This document shows, piece by piece, positions 44,670 through 52,488 of a DNA stretch of 56,098 bases. The notes beneath the pieces were generated by a model. That model made no database searches. It worked only from the letters and a program-made list of their open reading frames with translations, and was not told the origin of the DNA. This stretch comes from JACKAN01 sp964502735 (lineage in GTDB: Bacteria; Bdellovibrionota; Bdellovibrionia; Bdellovibrionales; UBA1609): contig CAZCYD010000015.1 of the NCBI GenBank assembly GCA_964502735.1, forward strand, positions 1 through 56,098, given 5' to 3'. Positions within the stretch are counted from its first letter, which is position 1. Each line of letters opens with the position of its first letter. Made by a program: the position numbers and the translations under genes.

Positions 44670-45291
44670 CTTTTAAAAATTGTTCTATGCCTCGGTCAGT
44701 TAGCGGATGATTAACCAGTTGTTTCATTACTCCATAGGGGACTGTAACAATATCAGCACCAATCAAGGCCGAATCTAGAACATGAATAGGATTTCGGACA
44801 CTAGCCACCAAAACTTGAGTATCCAAGTCATAGTTTTGATAAATCTGAGTAATCTGACTAATCAAACTCATCCCCATATTGCCAATATCGTCGAGTCTCC
44901 CAACAAAGGGTGAACAAAGCGTGGCTCCGGCTTTGGCAACCATAAGAGCTTGCACAGCCGAAAAAATTAATGTTACATTTGTCTTAATCCCATCTGATGC
45001 AAGGCGTTTAACAGCAATGAGGCCGTCCTCACACATTGGAATCTTAACTACAACGTTATCGTGAATTTTGGCCAACTCATAGCCTTCTTTGATCATGCTT
45101 TCAGCTTCTGTGCTAATAACTTCGGCAGAAATTAAGCCATCTACCTCTTGGCAGATGTCTCTAATAACGTCCTCATTTTTGCGACCCGTCTTAGCCACAA
45201 GCGAGGGATTCGTCGTGACCCCGTCCACCCAGCCTCTTCTGTTGGCCTCACGTATCTCATTGATGTCCGCGGAATCTATATAAAATTTCAT
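44647..45291 (-). CDS. tal: Transaldolase (small MipB/TalC type)
   Basis: The 214-aa enzyme belongs to the short transaldolase / fructose-6-phosphate aldolase class of the pentose phosphate pathway. Signatures are MKFYIDSADINEIREA, GVTTNPSLVAKTGR, the Schiff-base lysine in NVVVKIPMCEDGLIAVK (Lys about 83), GIKTNVTLIFSAVQALMVAKAGA and SVRNPIHVLDSALIGADIVTVPYGVM. AGGAG lies 8 nt before the ATG. Size and motif order are complete. The downstream lipoprotein gene overlaps its end. Confidence 0.92.
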   Translation of the reverse strand: MKFYIDSADINEIREANRRGWVDGVTTNPSLVAKTGRKNEDVIRDICQEVDGLISAEVISTEAESMIKEGYELAKIHDNVVVKIPMCEDGLIAVKRLASDGIKTNVTLIFSAVQALMVAKAGATLCSPFVGRLDDIGNMGMSLISQITQIYQNYDLDTQVLVASVRNPIHVLDSALIGADIVTVPYGVMKQLVNHPLTDRGIEQFLKDAKKMAQ

Positions 45292-45386
45292 AACTCATAC
45301 TCCTATAATGTCTCAATTTCATCTTTATCCATATGTATTGTAAACGACTTCCATTCCTTTACCTTGGTATTGCCTAATTATCAAAT

Positions 45387-46067
45387 TCAAATGGCTAATA
45401 CATTCTTCATAGAGTAAAAACCTGGCTTTTGATTTACAATCCATAACGCAGCTCGAACCGCACCCTTTGCAAAAACCTGCCTATTTAAGGCAATATGCTC
45501 CAAGGTTATAATCTCCTCCTCAGACATCGCCATCAATTTATGCGTGCCAAATATCCCCCCTCCTCTTATTGAAAGAGGCTCAGGTAACTCCTTTTTAATT
45601 TGAGATTGTAATGTATTTTGCAGTAGCAAGGCTGTGCCACTAGGCTTGTCAACTTTGTGACGATGGTGGGCCTCTTCTATTTGAAAGTCAAAACCCTCCT
45701 CTAGATTCTTAAAACTCTTGATCAGCTCGTTTACAAACGCCACGCCTAGGCTCATGTTTGCCGACCAGAGACAGGCCTGAGTTTTAGCAAGCTCCACCAG
45801 CATCGCCTTCTCTTCATTTGACAAGCCTGTTGTTCCACTGACCATAGGTACACCTTTTTGTGAGCACCACTCCACGCTCTCAACAAAAGATTCCGGCCTA
45901 GAAAAATCTATCAAAACGTCAACTTGGCTTGCGTCTAAATCCCCAAAGGACTTCCAATTTCCTATTGCGTCGATTCCAGCAGACAAAACCAAACCTTGAT
46001 CATTAATGGTTTTAATAATTTCCTGACCCATTTTTCCATTAGCGCCAACGACTACAGTCCTGATCAC
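45387..46067 (-). CDS. dapB: 4-hydroxy-tetrahydrodipicolinate reductase
   Basis: DapB reduces the dapA product in diaminopimelate and lysine synthesis. The 226-aa protein has the NAD(P)-binding start VVVGANGKMGQEIIK, DVLIDFSRPESFVESV, SGTTGLS, and the substrate segment EEAHHRHKVDKPSGTAL with catalytic His and Lys. The N-terminal domain is compact, about 20-30 residues shorter than E. coli DapB between GANGKMG and LIDFS. It overlaps dapA by 4 bp. Confidence 0.92.
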   Translation of the reverse strand: MIRTVVVGANGKMGQEIIKTINDQGLVLSAGIDAIGNWKSFGDLDASQVDVLIDFSRPESFVESVEWCSQKGVPMVSGTTGLSNEEKAMLVELAKTQACLWSANMSLGVAFVNELIKSFKNLEEGFDFQIEEAHHRHKVDKPSGTALLLQNTLQSQIKKELPEPLSIRGGGIFGTHKLMAMSEEEIITLEHIALNRQVFAKGAVRAALWIVNQKPGFYSMKNVLAI

Positions 46068-46942
46068 CTTATAACTCCAAGTTCCCTAAGACTGACCTCT
46101 ATCCTAGCTCCATTTGATTCATCCATGGTTGTTAAAGGCAGCCTCATTTCCGGACTCGAAAATATTCCCATTTTGTAGAGCGCCATCTTTACGGGGATGG
46201 GGTTGGGCTCAGACCCAAGACAGTGATTTAACTCCGAATATTTTCTGTATTCCTCTTTCACCTCGCGTGGATTCTCCTTTGCTTGTCGTATTAAAGTCTT
46301 TAAATCCTTTGGAATAAGATGGGAAATCACGGAGATAACTCCTTTACCCCCAGCAGAGGTAAGATCAATACAAGTCAAATCATCCCCGCTTGTCACCGTA
46401 AAATCTTTTCGACATCCCTGAATAATTTTTTGTCCTAACTCCAAATCACCGGAGGCTTCTTTAATTCCTACAATGTTTGGAAGTCGGCTAAGGCGCTCAA
46501 CTGTATCTGCAGCCATAGAAATCACAGTTCTGCCGGGAACATTATACAGAAGTATTGGCATTTCTGGATTTTCCTCAGCCACTTTAGAAAAGTGCTGATA
46601 CAAGCCCTCCTGAGTTGGCTTATTATAATATGGCACAACAATAAGGGCCCCCTCGGCTCCCAGCTCTTTAGCTCGTCTTGTTTTCTCAATAGTTCGCGCA
46701 GTGCAATTGCTACCCGTGCCCAGAAGTAATGTAAAGCCTTGTGGCACCCAAGACTTTACTCTGTTCCAAATTTCTTCAACTTCGCTATCTATTAGTGTTG
46801 GACTCTCACCTGTGGTTCCATTTATAACAAAGCCGTCAACTCCTGACTCCATCTGCCACTCTACCAATCGATGAAGCGACTCAAAATCTACTTGCCCTCC
46901 CTTAAAAGGGGTTGCAAGAGCCGTAATAACTCCTTCAAACAT
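46064..46942 (-). CDS. dapA: 4-hydroxy-tetrahydrodipicolinate synthase
   Basis: DapA condenses pyruvate with aspartate semialdehyde. The 292-aa TIM-barrel enzyme shows FEGVITALATPFKGGQVDF, GFVINGTTGESPTL (Thr pair), YYNKPTQEGLYQHF (Tyr), LYNVPGRT, the Schiff-base lysine in IVGIKEASGDL, and SGDDLTCIDLTSAGGKGVISV. The ribosome site GAGGAG is encoded by the last codons of the upstream LptM-like gene. The following dapB overlaps by 4 bp, so the operon supplies diaminopimelate for peptidoglycan. Confidence 0.95.
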   Translation of the reverse strand: MFEGVITALATPFKGGQVDFESLHRLVEWQMESGVDGFVINGTTGESPTLIDSEVEEIWNRVKSWVPQGFTLLLGTGSNCTARTIEKTRRAKELGAEGALIVVPYYNKPTQEGLYQHFSKVAEENPEMPILLYNVPGRTVISMAADTVERLSRLPNIVGIKEASGDLELGQKIIQGCRKDFTVTSGDDLTCIDLTSAGGKGVISVISHLIPKDLKTLIRQAKENPREVKEEYRKYSELNHCLGSEPNPIPVKMALYKMGIFSSPEMRLPLTTMDESNGARIEVSLRELGVIR

Positions 46943-46945
46943 AAA

Positions 46946-47254
46946 CTACTCCTCATCCTCTTCTGTGTTTTCTTCTTCATCTTGTTCTCTATCTGGATCT
47001 TCAAAGTGAATACCTGTCGCTTTGGGCAGAGATATATCCTCTGTTGCTCTCTTGTAGGTAGGATTGCCCCTTCCTAAATTGGGGGGTCGATCGGGTGGAA
47101 TGGGGTCCCCCTTAACTCCACATCCTATCTCGCCAAAGCCAATAATTAGAAACAATATAATAAAACTTTTTTTAATATTTCGTTTCTTAATTACTCTCTT
47201 TAATATAAGAGATGACCTTGGCCTCTTCACTACACAACAATGGATAGTTTTCAT
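46946..47254 (-). CDS. LptM-like small lipoprotein with acidic tail
   Basis: The mature part begins with CGVKGDPIPPDRPPNLGRG after a basic, hydrophobic signal (IKKSFIILFLIIGFGEIGC). The CGxKGxPxxP start recalls LptM (YifL), which assists LptD maturation and is also encoded beside lysine/DAP genes in gammaproteobacteria. The C terminus is strongly acidic (DREQDEEENTEEDEE). The ORF ATG (47254) lies inside the preceding gene and gives an unusually long n-region; a GTG at 47230 is possible. The start is uncertain but the lipobox is clear. Confidence 0.6.
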   Translation of the reverse strand: MKTIHCCVVKRPRSSLILKRVIKKRNIKKSFIILFLIIGFGEIGCGVKGDPIPPDRPPNLGRGNPTYKRATEDISLPKATGIHFEDPDREQDEEENTEEDEE

Positions 47255-48119
47255 ACTTACTTAGTACTTTGGCTTTTTGTGTTTGGCAAATTGAAAGGTA
47301 CTTTTGTGCTAGATCCTTAAAAGAGCCCGCCCTTCTTCTAAGAGCGACAACTTGCCAATAAATTGCCAACGGAAAATCTTGGTTTTTTTCATAGAATCTG
47401 TTTATTTTCTTAATGAGCCCTTCCGCAAGCTCCTCCTCTTTTGTAGCCAAAAGTTGAGCGGCTGTTGAGTCAAACTCATTGGCACCTAGAGCGCTCCTAA
47501 TTTCCTTCGATTCTATTTTAATTCCTTGCCAATCTTTAAGGCAGCTTAGAGCATTAATTTTTAATATCCGCCCCCTCTTACTGTATGGATTATTTTTGAG
47601 AGCCTGATTTAAGTTGTCCCCAGCCTGATCACACTTGCCCGCGTGTATTAAAATCCAGGCCACTTCTAATATTGCCTTTTCATTAAAAGGTTCTTTCCTG
47701 CGCACTTCAGCTAAAATTTCAATCGCTCGATCCGGTTCGCTAAACTTTAAAGTTTGCGCTTGATAGAACTTTTTGTGTGTTTCATCCATCAGAAAAGTGT
47801 TTACGACTTGATTTAGCAAATCCCTTCCTGCCGGAGATGCGGATTCCTTCTGACTTCCAATATAATTTTTTAACTGCTCTACTGCCGGCTCGACTTCACC
47901 TTCTACCAAACGCTCTTCTACCCATTTTTTCATCTCCGACCAAGAACCTGGTGTTGCTGCTAATGCAGCACCTCTATCAAAAAAAGAAAGGACAAAAAAA
48001 GAAAAAGTAATAAAGAAAAGAGTAACAAAAAAAAGGGCGGTGAAATTTGCCGCCCTTTTTAAAACATATGATATAAACTTAAAAAATTTTTTACATCTTT
48101 TTAAAGCCAGTAAGTTCAA
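47187..48119 (-). CDS. Exported TPR-like protein of uncertain start
   Basis: From the mature part on (after LAATPGSW) the product is helical with TPR-like hairpins: DRAIEILAEVRRKEPFNEKAI, AGDNLNQALKNNPYSKRGRIL. A hydrophobic core (ALFFVTLFFITFSFFVLSFF) and the site GAALAA make a good signal peptide. However, the only in-frame starts are a TTG at 48119 or rarer codons, and an intrinsic terminator overlaps codons of the n-region. The true start may therefore be non-canonical, or the 5' end damaged. The last 68 bp overlap the LptM-like gene. Confidence 0.5.
   Translation of the reverse strand: MNLLALKRCKKFFKFISYVLKRAANFTALFFVTLFFITFSFFVLSFFDRGAALAATPGSWSEMKKWVEERLVEGEVEPAVEQLKNYIGSQKESASPAGRDLLNQVVNTFLMDETHKKFYQAQTLKFSEPDRAIEILAEVRRKEPFNEKAILEVAWILIHAGKCDQAGDNLNQALKNNPYSKRGRILKINALSCLKDWQGIKIESKEIRSALGANEFDSTAAQLLATKEEELAEGLIKKINRFYEKNQDFPLAIYWQVVALRRRAGSFKDLAQKYLSICQTQKAKVLSKYENYPLLCSEEAKVISYIKESN
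48027..48060. terminator. Bidirectional intrinsic terminator inside an open frame
   Basis: GGGCGG and CCGCCC pair around a 9-base loop, with A runs on one side and T runs on the other, so it can work in both directions. On the minus strand it lies about 30 bp after the stop of the 48091 gene and is followed by eight T. It also lies within the N-terminal codons of the next ORF (47187-48119), which complicates that gene's start. Confidence 0.8.
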
Positions 48120-48666
48120 CAGTCACTTCTCCAAACTGTCCTGGTTGAATAGTTTTAATTAAACCCATCATAGGTACAACTTGAGGATTCAACCAAGCCT
48201 GTGAAATTTGATTATTGCTTGTGTCTTTTATTTTCAAATAAACACAATCAAATGTTCCGGCTGGAACTTTAATGCTTGCTTCCTGCATGTCAACGATTTC
48301 TTGATTTCCCTGATCTGGTATATTCTGTTTTTGTCCGTTAACTCTAATTTCAAGTATTTCTCCTGTGTGCTTATTAATATGTATTTCAACCTTTTGCTCA
48401 CCCAGGAATCCCATATTCATATCTTGATCCATCCAGAATCCCTCTGGAGTTTCTTCTCTCACTCTCGAATCCATTTTTCCCGAGATAAAGCCCATATTTA
48501 TATTGTGCTGAGTGCTGTCGCCAACTTTCCAATCAAGGGCATAAGTCCCAACTTCTTGATTGAACAGACCCTGAGCTTTCAGTATGTCCATCACCGGAAT
48601 ATTTACATCAGCTGCCGTAGAGTGCAGACCCCAAAACATTGTAGCTATTATCAATAGTGACTTCAT
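48091..48666 (-). CDS. Periplasmic protein of the DUF3108/DUF4412-like type
   Basis: The 191-aa product has a signal peptide (MKSLLIIATMFWGLHSTAA). The mature beta-rich region includes GTYALDWKVGDSTQHNINMGF, KVPAGTFDCVYLKIKD and QAWLNPQVVPMMGLIKT, close to the pattern IPAGTFxCxY...W found in periplasmic proteins of the DUF3108-like families. These are often soluble beta-barrel-like proteins of unknown role. It is followed by a strong terminator, so it is probably monocistronic. Confidence 0.6.
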   Translation of the reverse strand: MKSLLIIATMFWGLHSTAADVNIPVMDILKAQGLFNQEVGTYALDWKVGDSTQHNINMGFISGKMDSRVREETPEGFWMDQDMNMGFLGEQKVEIHINKHTGEILEIRVNGQKQNIPDQGNQEIVDMQEASIKVPAGTFDCVYLKIKDTSNNQISQAWLNPQVVPMMGLIKTIQPGQFGEVTVELTGFKKM

Positions 48667-48935
48667 CTTATGTCCTCCATGATTTTGTCATCTAAAGCAC
48701 CCAGCAAGTTTCTTATAAGATCTTCTTATAAAGAAAATTATTTCAGACTCTTGCTCTGTGTTTTGTTTAGATTGTTTTCCCAAGCTACTAACCTCACTTC
48801 CGACTAGCTAGACTTTAGGACAACAATCGTTTGTAGAGTTATTCAATCATGGACTCTAAACTAAGCAACTCAAACTTCAGGAACTGGACCTAAGACTAGG
48901 GACCCTATCCAACGAATTTAACCCTTGGAATTGAA

Positions 48936-51269
48936 TTATTTAAGCTCATTTATGAGAACCTGGCGGGGCTTACTGCCATTTGCCGGCCCGATAACACCTT
49001 GCTCTTCAAAAATTTCAATAAGTCTGGCGGCCCTGGGGTAACCTAAACGAAATTTTCGCTGAATAAGAGAGGCAGAAATTTCTTTCATAGAAGCTATTGC
49101 CGCTAAAATTTCGTCATATCTTTCATCAAATTCTGTCTCCTCTTCCATATTCATCGATGGGTCCCCAGAAAGATCGAATCCTCCTCCAGAACCTTGTATA
49201 GCCTTCATTGCTAACTCATTATAGCTCGGCTCAGCTTGGTCACGCCAAAATTGCGTTATTTTTCCGATTTCTTCATCACTGATCCAGGGCCCATGGTGCC
49301 TCTCTGGCTTTGCAACTCCAGGAGCTAAAAATAACATATCTCCTCTAGTCAGAAGCCTCTCCGCTCCACTCTCATCCAGAATAATTCGCGAATCCATTTT
49401 GCTCGCCACCTTAAAACTTATTCGCCCCGGAATATTGGTTTTTATTAAGCCCGTCACCACCTCTTTGCGCGGGCTTTGCATAGCTAAAACCAAGTGTATT
49501 CCACAAGCCCTCGCCATCTGCGCAAGCCTTACAACAAGTTGTTCAACATTGTTCTTGTCAACAGTCATTAAATCGCCAAATTCTTCTACAATAATAACTA
49601 TGTAAGGTTGTGGCGTAAAATAAAATGTCTCTGGATTTTTATTCTCAAGAAACTCCTCATTTAGAGTTTCGTATTGCTGAATTTCTTCTTTACTAAAAGA
49701 CTCCACCTTTTTATTAAACTCTTCCAGCCCACGAGCACCAAACTTTGACATAGATCTATAACGCTTTTCCATCTCCTTAATGGCCCACTTCAGAGCCCCA
49801 AGTGCTTTTTGTGAGTCTCTAATCGGTGGAATCAACAGATGGGGAAGTTCATTGAAGGCAGCAAGGTCTACTTGCTTGGGATCTACCAACACAAATCTTA
49901 ATGTTTTGGGACTGTGACGACATATCAATGCTACAATTGTAGAGACTGTAAATACAGATTTCCCCGAACCTGTTGAACCTGCTACTAAAAGATGTGGCAT
50001 TTTTCTAAGATCTACAATTTTAGGCATGCCATTAGCTTTTCGACCTAATGGCACCGGCAACTTGTGTTCATCATCCCAAAAATCGTCTTCTGCCAACATG
50101 TCTTTCAAGTACACTGTTTCGCGTGTGGAGTTTGAGGTTTCTATTCCGACAACATCTCTCCCTGGGATTGGTGCAATAATTCGAACCGACTCACTGCTTA
50201 AGGCCAAAGATAAATCCTCTGCCAGTTTTGTGATGTTACTTAGCTTAACTTCTACATTTGGTTTAAATTCAAACATAGTCACTGCTGGTCCGGGATTAAC
50301 TCCAACTATCTTACCCCTAACACTAAACTGCTCCAGCTTATTAACAAGCAACTCTGCTTTTTTCTTTATCTCTTTTTCATCCAATTTAATCCTAGAAAGG
50401 GGAGGGTCTTCCAACAGAGAAAGTTTTGGTAGCTCCCAATTTTCAATTTTTCTTTCAACTTTTGCTTTGAGTACAACTTTTCTTTTTTTATTATTCTCCG
50501 CCTGGACCACAGAAAATATTTTACGATCTAATTTTTCTGATTTAGCGGCGACCCCCAATTTAGACTCTCTTAATGGAAAGATCTTACCCACTCTCTCTGT
50601 TTTAGTCTCATTAATGGGAGGCTCTTCCTTTTGAAAAGCTTTTCTAACGTGGAAAAATATTCGCTCAATTAACCAAACTTGATAATTTAAAGTTTTTACC
50701 AACATTATCTTGATTCTTGCGAAAAAACCCTGAGCTAGACTCTTAGGTGCCATTAGAATTTCAACAAGAGGCCTCTCTGTATAAAAAATGATTAGAATTG
50801 CACACAATGTCCAAAGTATTACGGTTACACCACCATAATTAAAAACCGCAGTAAGTGCCTTGGAAATAATTAGGCCCATTGAACCACCAGCACTAACTTG
50901 TTGAATCAAAAATTTTTCTTCGGGAAAGTACAAGGCCCCTAAGCTTGTCGCTGTGATGAGCAAGAGAAGGGACCATAACCACCTAAACTCCTTGAATGTA
51001 ATTTCTCTACCCAAAAAACCATGGTAAGACGTCCGCAAAGAGGCCAAAACAGCTATCCAACTGCAAAGCCCAAAGAGTTGGTAAAAGATGTCTGCCAAAA
51101 AGGACCCAAAATATCCACAATAATTCTGAACTTTTAAGTTTATCCCCAATGAATTAAGAGAGGGGTCATTTGTATTGTAACTCCACAACGACAATCCTAA
51201 AAAAATTCCAATAGACAGCCAGACCAGGCCAGTGATATCTCTTCTGAAGCGACGCAATAGGTGATTCAT
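48936..51269 (-). CDS. ftsK: DNA translocase FtsK
   Basis: The 777-aa protein pumps DNA at the septum. Four hydrophobic segments fill residues about 15-175 (GLVWLSIGIFLGLSLWSY and others), then a short linker (about 210-300). The motor domain follows: Walker A VAGSTGSGKSVFTVS (about 430), Walker B YIVIIVEEFGDLM, MQSPRKEVVTGLIKTNIPGRI and ERHHGPWISDEEI. The C-terminal gamma winged helix (ISASLIQRKFRLGYPRAARLIEIFEEQGVIGP region) is the KOPS-reading domain. The linker is much shorter than in E. coli. It is divergent from queE with a 45-bp spacer. Confidence 0.94.
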   Translation of the reverse strand: MNHLLRRFRRDITGLVWLSIGIFLGLSLWSYNTNDPSLNSLGINLKVQNYCGYFGSFLADIFYQLFGLCSWIAVLASLRTSYHGFLGREITFKEFRWLWSLLLLITATSLGALYFPEEKFLIQQVSAGGSMGLIISKALTAVFNYGGVTVILWTLCAILIIFYTERPLVEILMAPKSLAQGFFARIKIMLVKTLNYQVWLIERIFFHVRKAFQKEEPPINETKTERVGKIFPLRESKLGVAAKSEKLDRKIFSVVQAENNKKRKVVLKAKVERKIENWELPKLSLLEDPPLSRIKLDEKEIKKKAELLVNKLEQFSVRGKIVGVNPGPAVTMFEFKPNVEVKLSNITKLAEDLSLALSSESVRIIAPIPGRDVVGIETSNSTRETVYLKDMLAEDDFWDDEHKLPVPLGRKANGMPKIVDLRKMPHLLVAGSTGSGKSVFTVSTIVALICRHSPKTLRFVLVDPKQVDLAAFNELPHLLIPPIRDSQKALGALKWAIKEMEKRYRSMSKFGARGLEEFNKKVESFSKEEIQQYETLNEEFLENKNPETFYFTPQPYIVIIVEEFGDLMTVDKNNVEQLVVRLAQMARACGIHLVLAMQSPRKEVVTGLIKTNIPGRISFKVASKMDSRIILDESGAERLLTRGDMLFLAPGVAKPERHHGPWISDEEIGKITQFWRDQAEPSYNELAMKAIQGSGGGFDLSGDPSMNMEEETEFDERYDEILAAIASMKEISASLIQRKFRLGYPRAARLIEIFEEQGVIGPANGSKPRQVLINELK

Positions 51270-51314
51270 CAGTATATTTTAGAAAATAAAACCCTATTAG
51301 AAAAGTCTTGTTTT

Positions 51315-51953
51315 ATGATTATAATTAATGAAATCTTCCACAGTATTCAGGGCGAATCCTCTTGGGTCGGACTCCCAACGACCTTTGTCCGGACTTCGGG
51401 TTGTCATTTGAGATGCACCTACTGTGATACAAAATATGCCTATCACAAAGGCGACAAAATGAGCGTCGAGCAAATTTGTGAGCAAGTTCACTCCTTTGGA
51501 GCTAAATACGTTTGTGTAACTGGAGGCGAACCTCTGTTGCAGAAAGAAACTCTAACACTAATGAGTCAACTCTGTGACCAAAACTATAATGTCTCACTAG
51601 AAACAAGCGGTGATATAAGTTGTCAGGGTGTAGATTCTCGGGTCAAAAAAATAATTGACGTAAAAACTCCGGACAGTGGTGAGGCCAATAAGTTTTGCAT
51701 GGACAACCTTCAGTTTGCCGATGCTCAAACCGAGTTCAAGTTTGTAATCTGTAGTGAAAAGGATTTTTTCTGGGCGGAGTCCTTCTGTCGCGATAATCGA
51801 TTATTCGATAAAAGCAATGTTTTATACAGCCCATCATTTGAAGAGGTTTGCGCAGAGTGGCTGGCCGCTCAAATCTTAAAGAGCGGCTCTTCAGCCAGGT
51901 TTCAGGTGCAATTGCACAAATATATTTGGTCACCTGATACACGCGGAGTTTAA
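51315..51953 (+). CDS. queE: 7-carboxy-7-deazaguanine synthase
   Basis: QueE is the radical-SAM enzyme that makes the deazaguanine core of queuosine. The start MIIINEIFHSIQGESSWVG gives 212 aa; the frame is open 18 codons further back into the ftsK start. It has TTFVRTSGCHLRCTYCDTKYA with the CxxxCxxC cluster motif (three cysteines), CVTGGEPLLQ, and ETSGDI. Other queuosine genes are absent from the window. The last residues (QVQLHKYIWSPDTRGV) match the family end. Confidence 0.9.
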   Translation: MIIINEIFHSIQGESSWVGLPTTFVRTSGCHLRCTYCDTKYAYHKGDKMSVEQICEQVHSFGAKYVCVTGGEPLLQKETLTLMSQLCDQNYNVSLETSGDISCQGVDSRVKKIIDVKTPDSGEANKFCMDNLQFADAQTEFKFVICSEKDFFWAESFCRDNRLFDKSNVLYSPSFEEVCAEWLAAQILKSGSSARFQVQLHKYIWSPDTRGV

Positions 51954-52024
51954 AAAGTTGGCAGCGTTTTTTTTTTAGGGTTAATATCTGTGTCTAAATT
52001 TTAGTGTCGCTTGGGGGGTAACAC

Positions 52025-52333
52025 TTGGATCCAAATTTGAATCAATCAGATCATTTATTTGTCGCTAATCTACAATCAGTTAGTCTTGAAAAGCTTGTGA
52101 AAAGTAAGTTAGAGGTCCTCTTTCAACAGCAGCAAGCCGCTGATGTACAATTGGATGGGCTTTACAATATTGTTTTAGAACAAGTTGAGAAACCACTTAT
52201 CGAGCTGTCACTCAAAGCTTTGAAAGGCAACCAAGTTAAGACCGCAAAAATGCTAGGTATCAATCGCAATACTTTAAAGAAAAAGATTGATACTTACAAA
52301 ATTAAGGTTAGAAATAATACAAGTACATTATAA
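52025..52333 (+). CDS. Fis-family DNA-binding protein
   Basis: The 102-aa product ends in a Fis-type helix-turn-helix: PLIELSLKALKGNQVKTAKMLGINRNTLKKKI. The first ~60 residues form a helical dimerisation region. The start is a TTG with GGGGGGT upstream. It may be a nucleoid or regulatory factor like Fis, or a detached NtrC C-terminal domain. It precedes dnaB on the same strand with a 155-bp spacer. Confidence 0.75.
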   Translation: MDPNLNQSDHLFVANLQSVSLEKLVKSKLEVLFQQQQAADVQLDGLYNIVLEQVEKPLIELSLKALKGNQVKTAKMLGINRNTLKKKIDTYKIKVRNNTSTL

Positions 52334-52488
52334 AATTAAAATTCAGCACCGGCGGGGTTTCGATTACGACAACTAAGATAAGACCCGCTTTTTGTATTTA
52401 TTAAAATTGTGATTGATAATACTTAAGACATAATTTTTCGTCTTTACGTGGACGATTTTAATTCACTGTTTTTGTTTTGGAGACCTTT

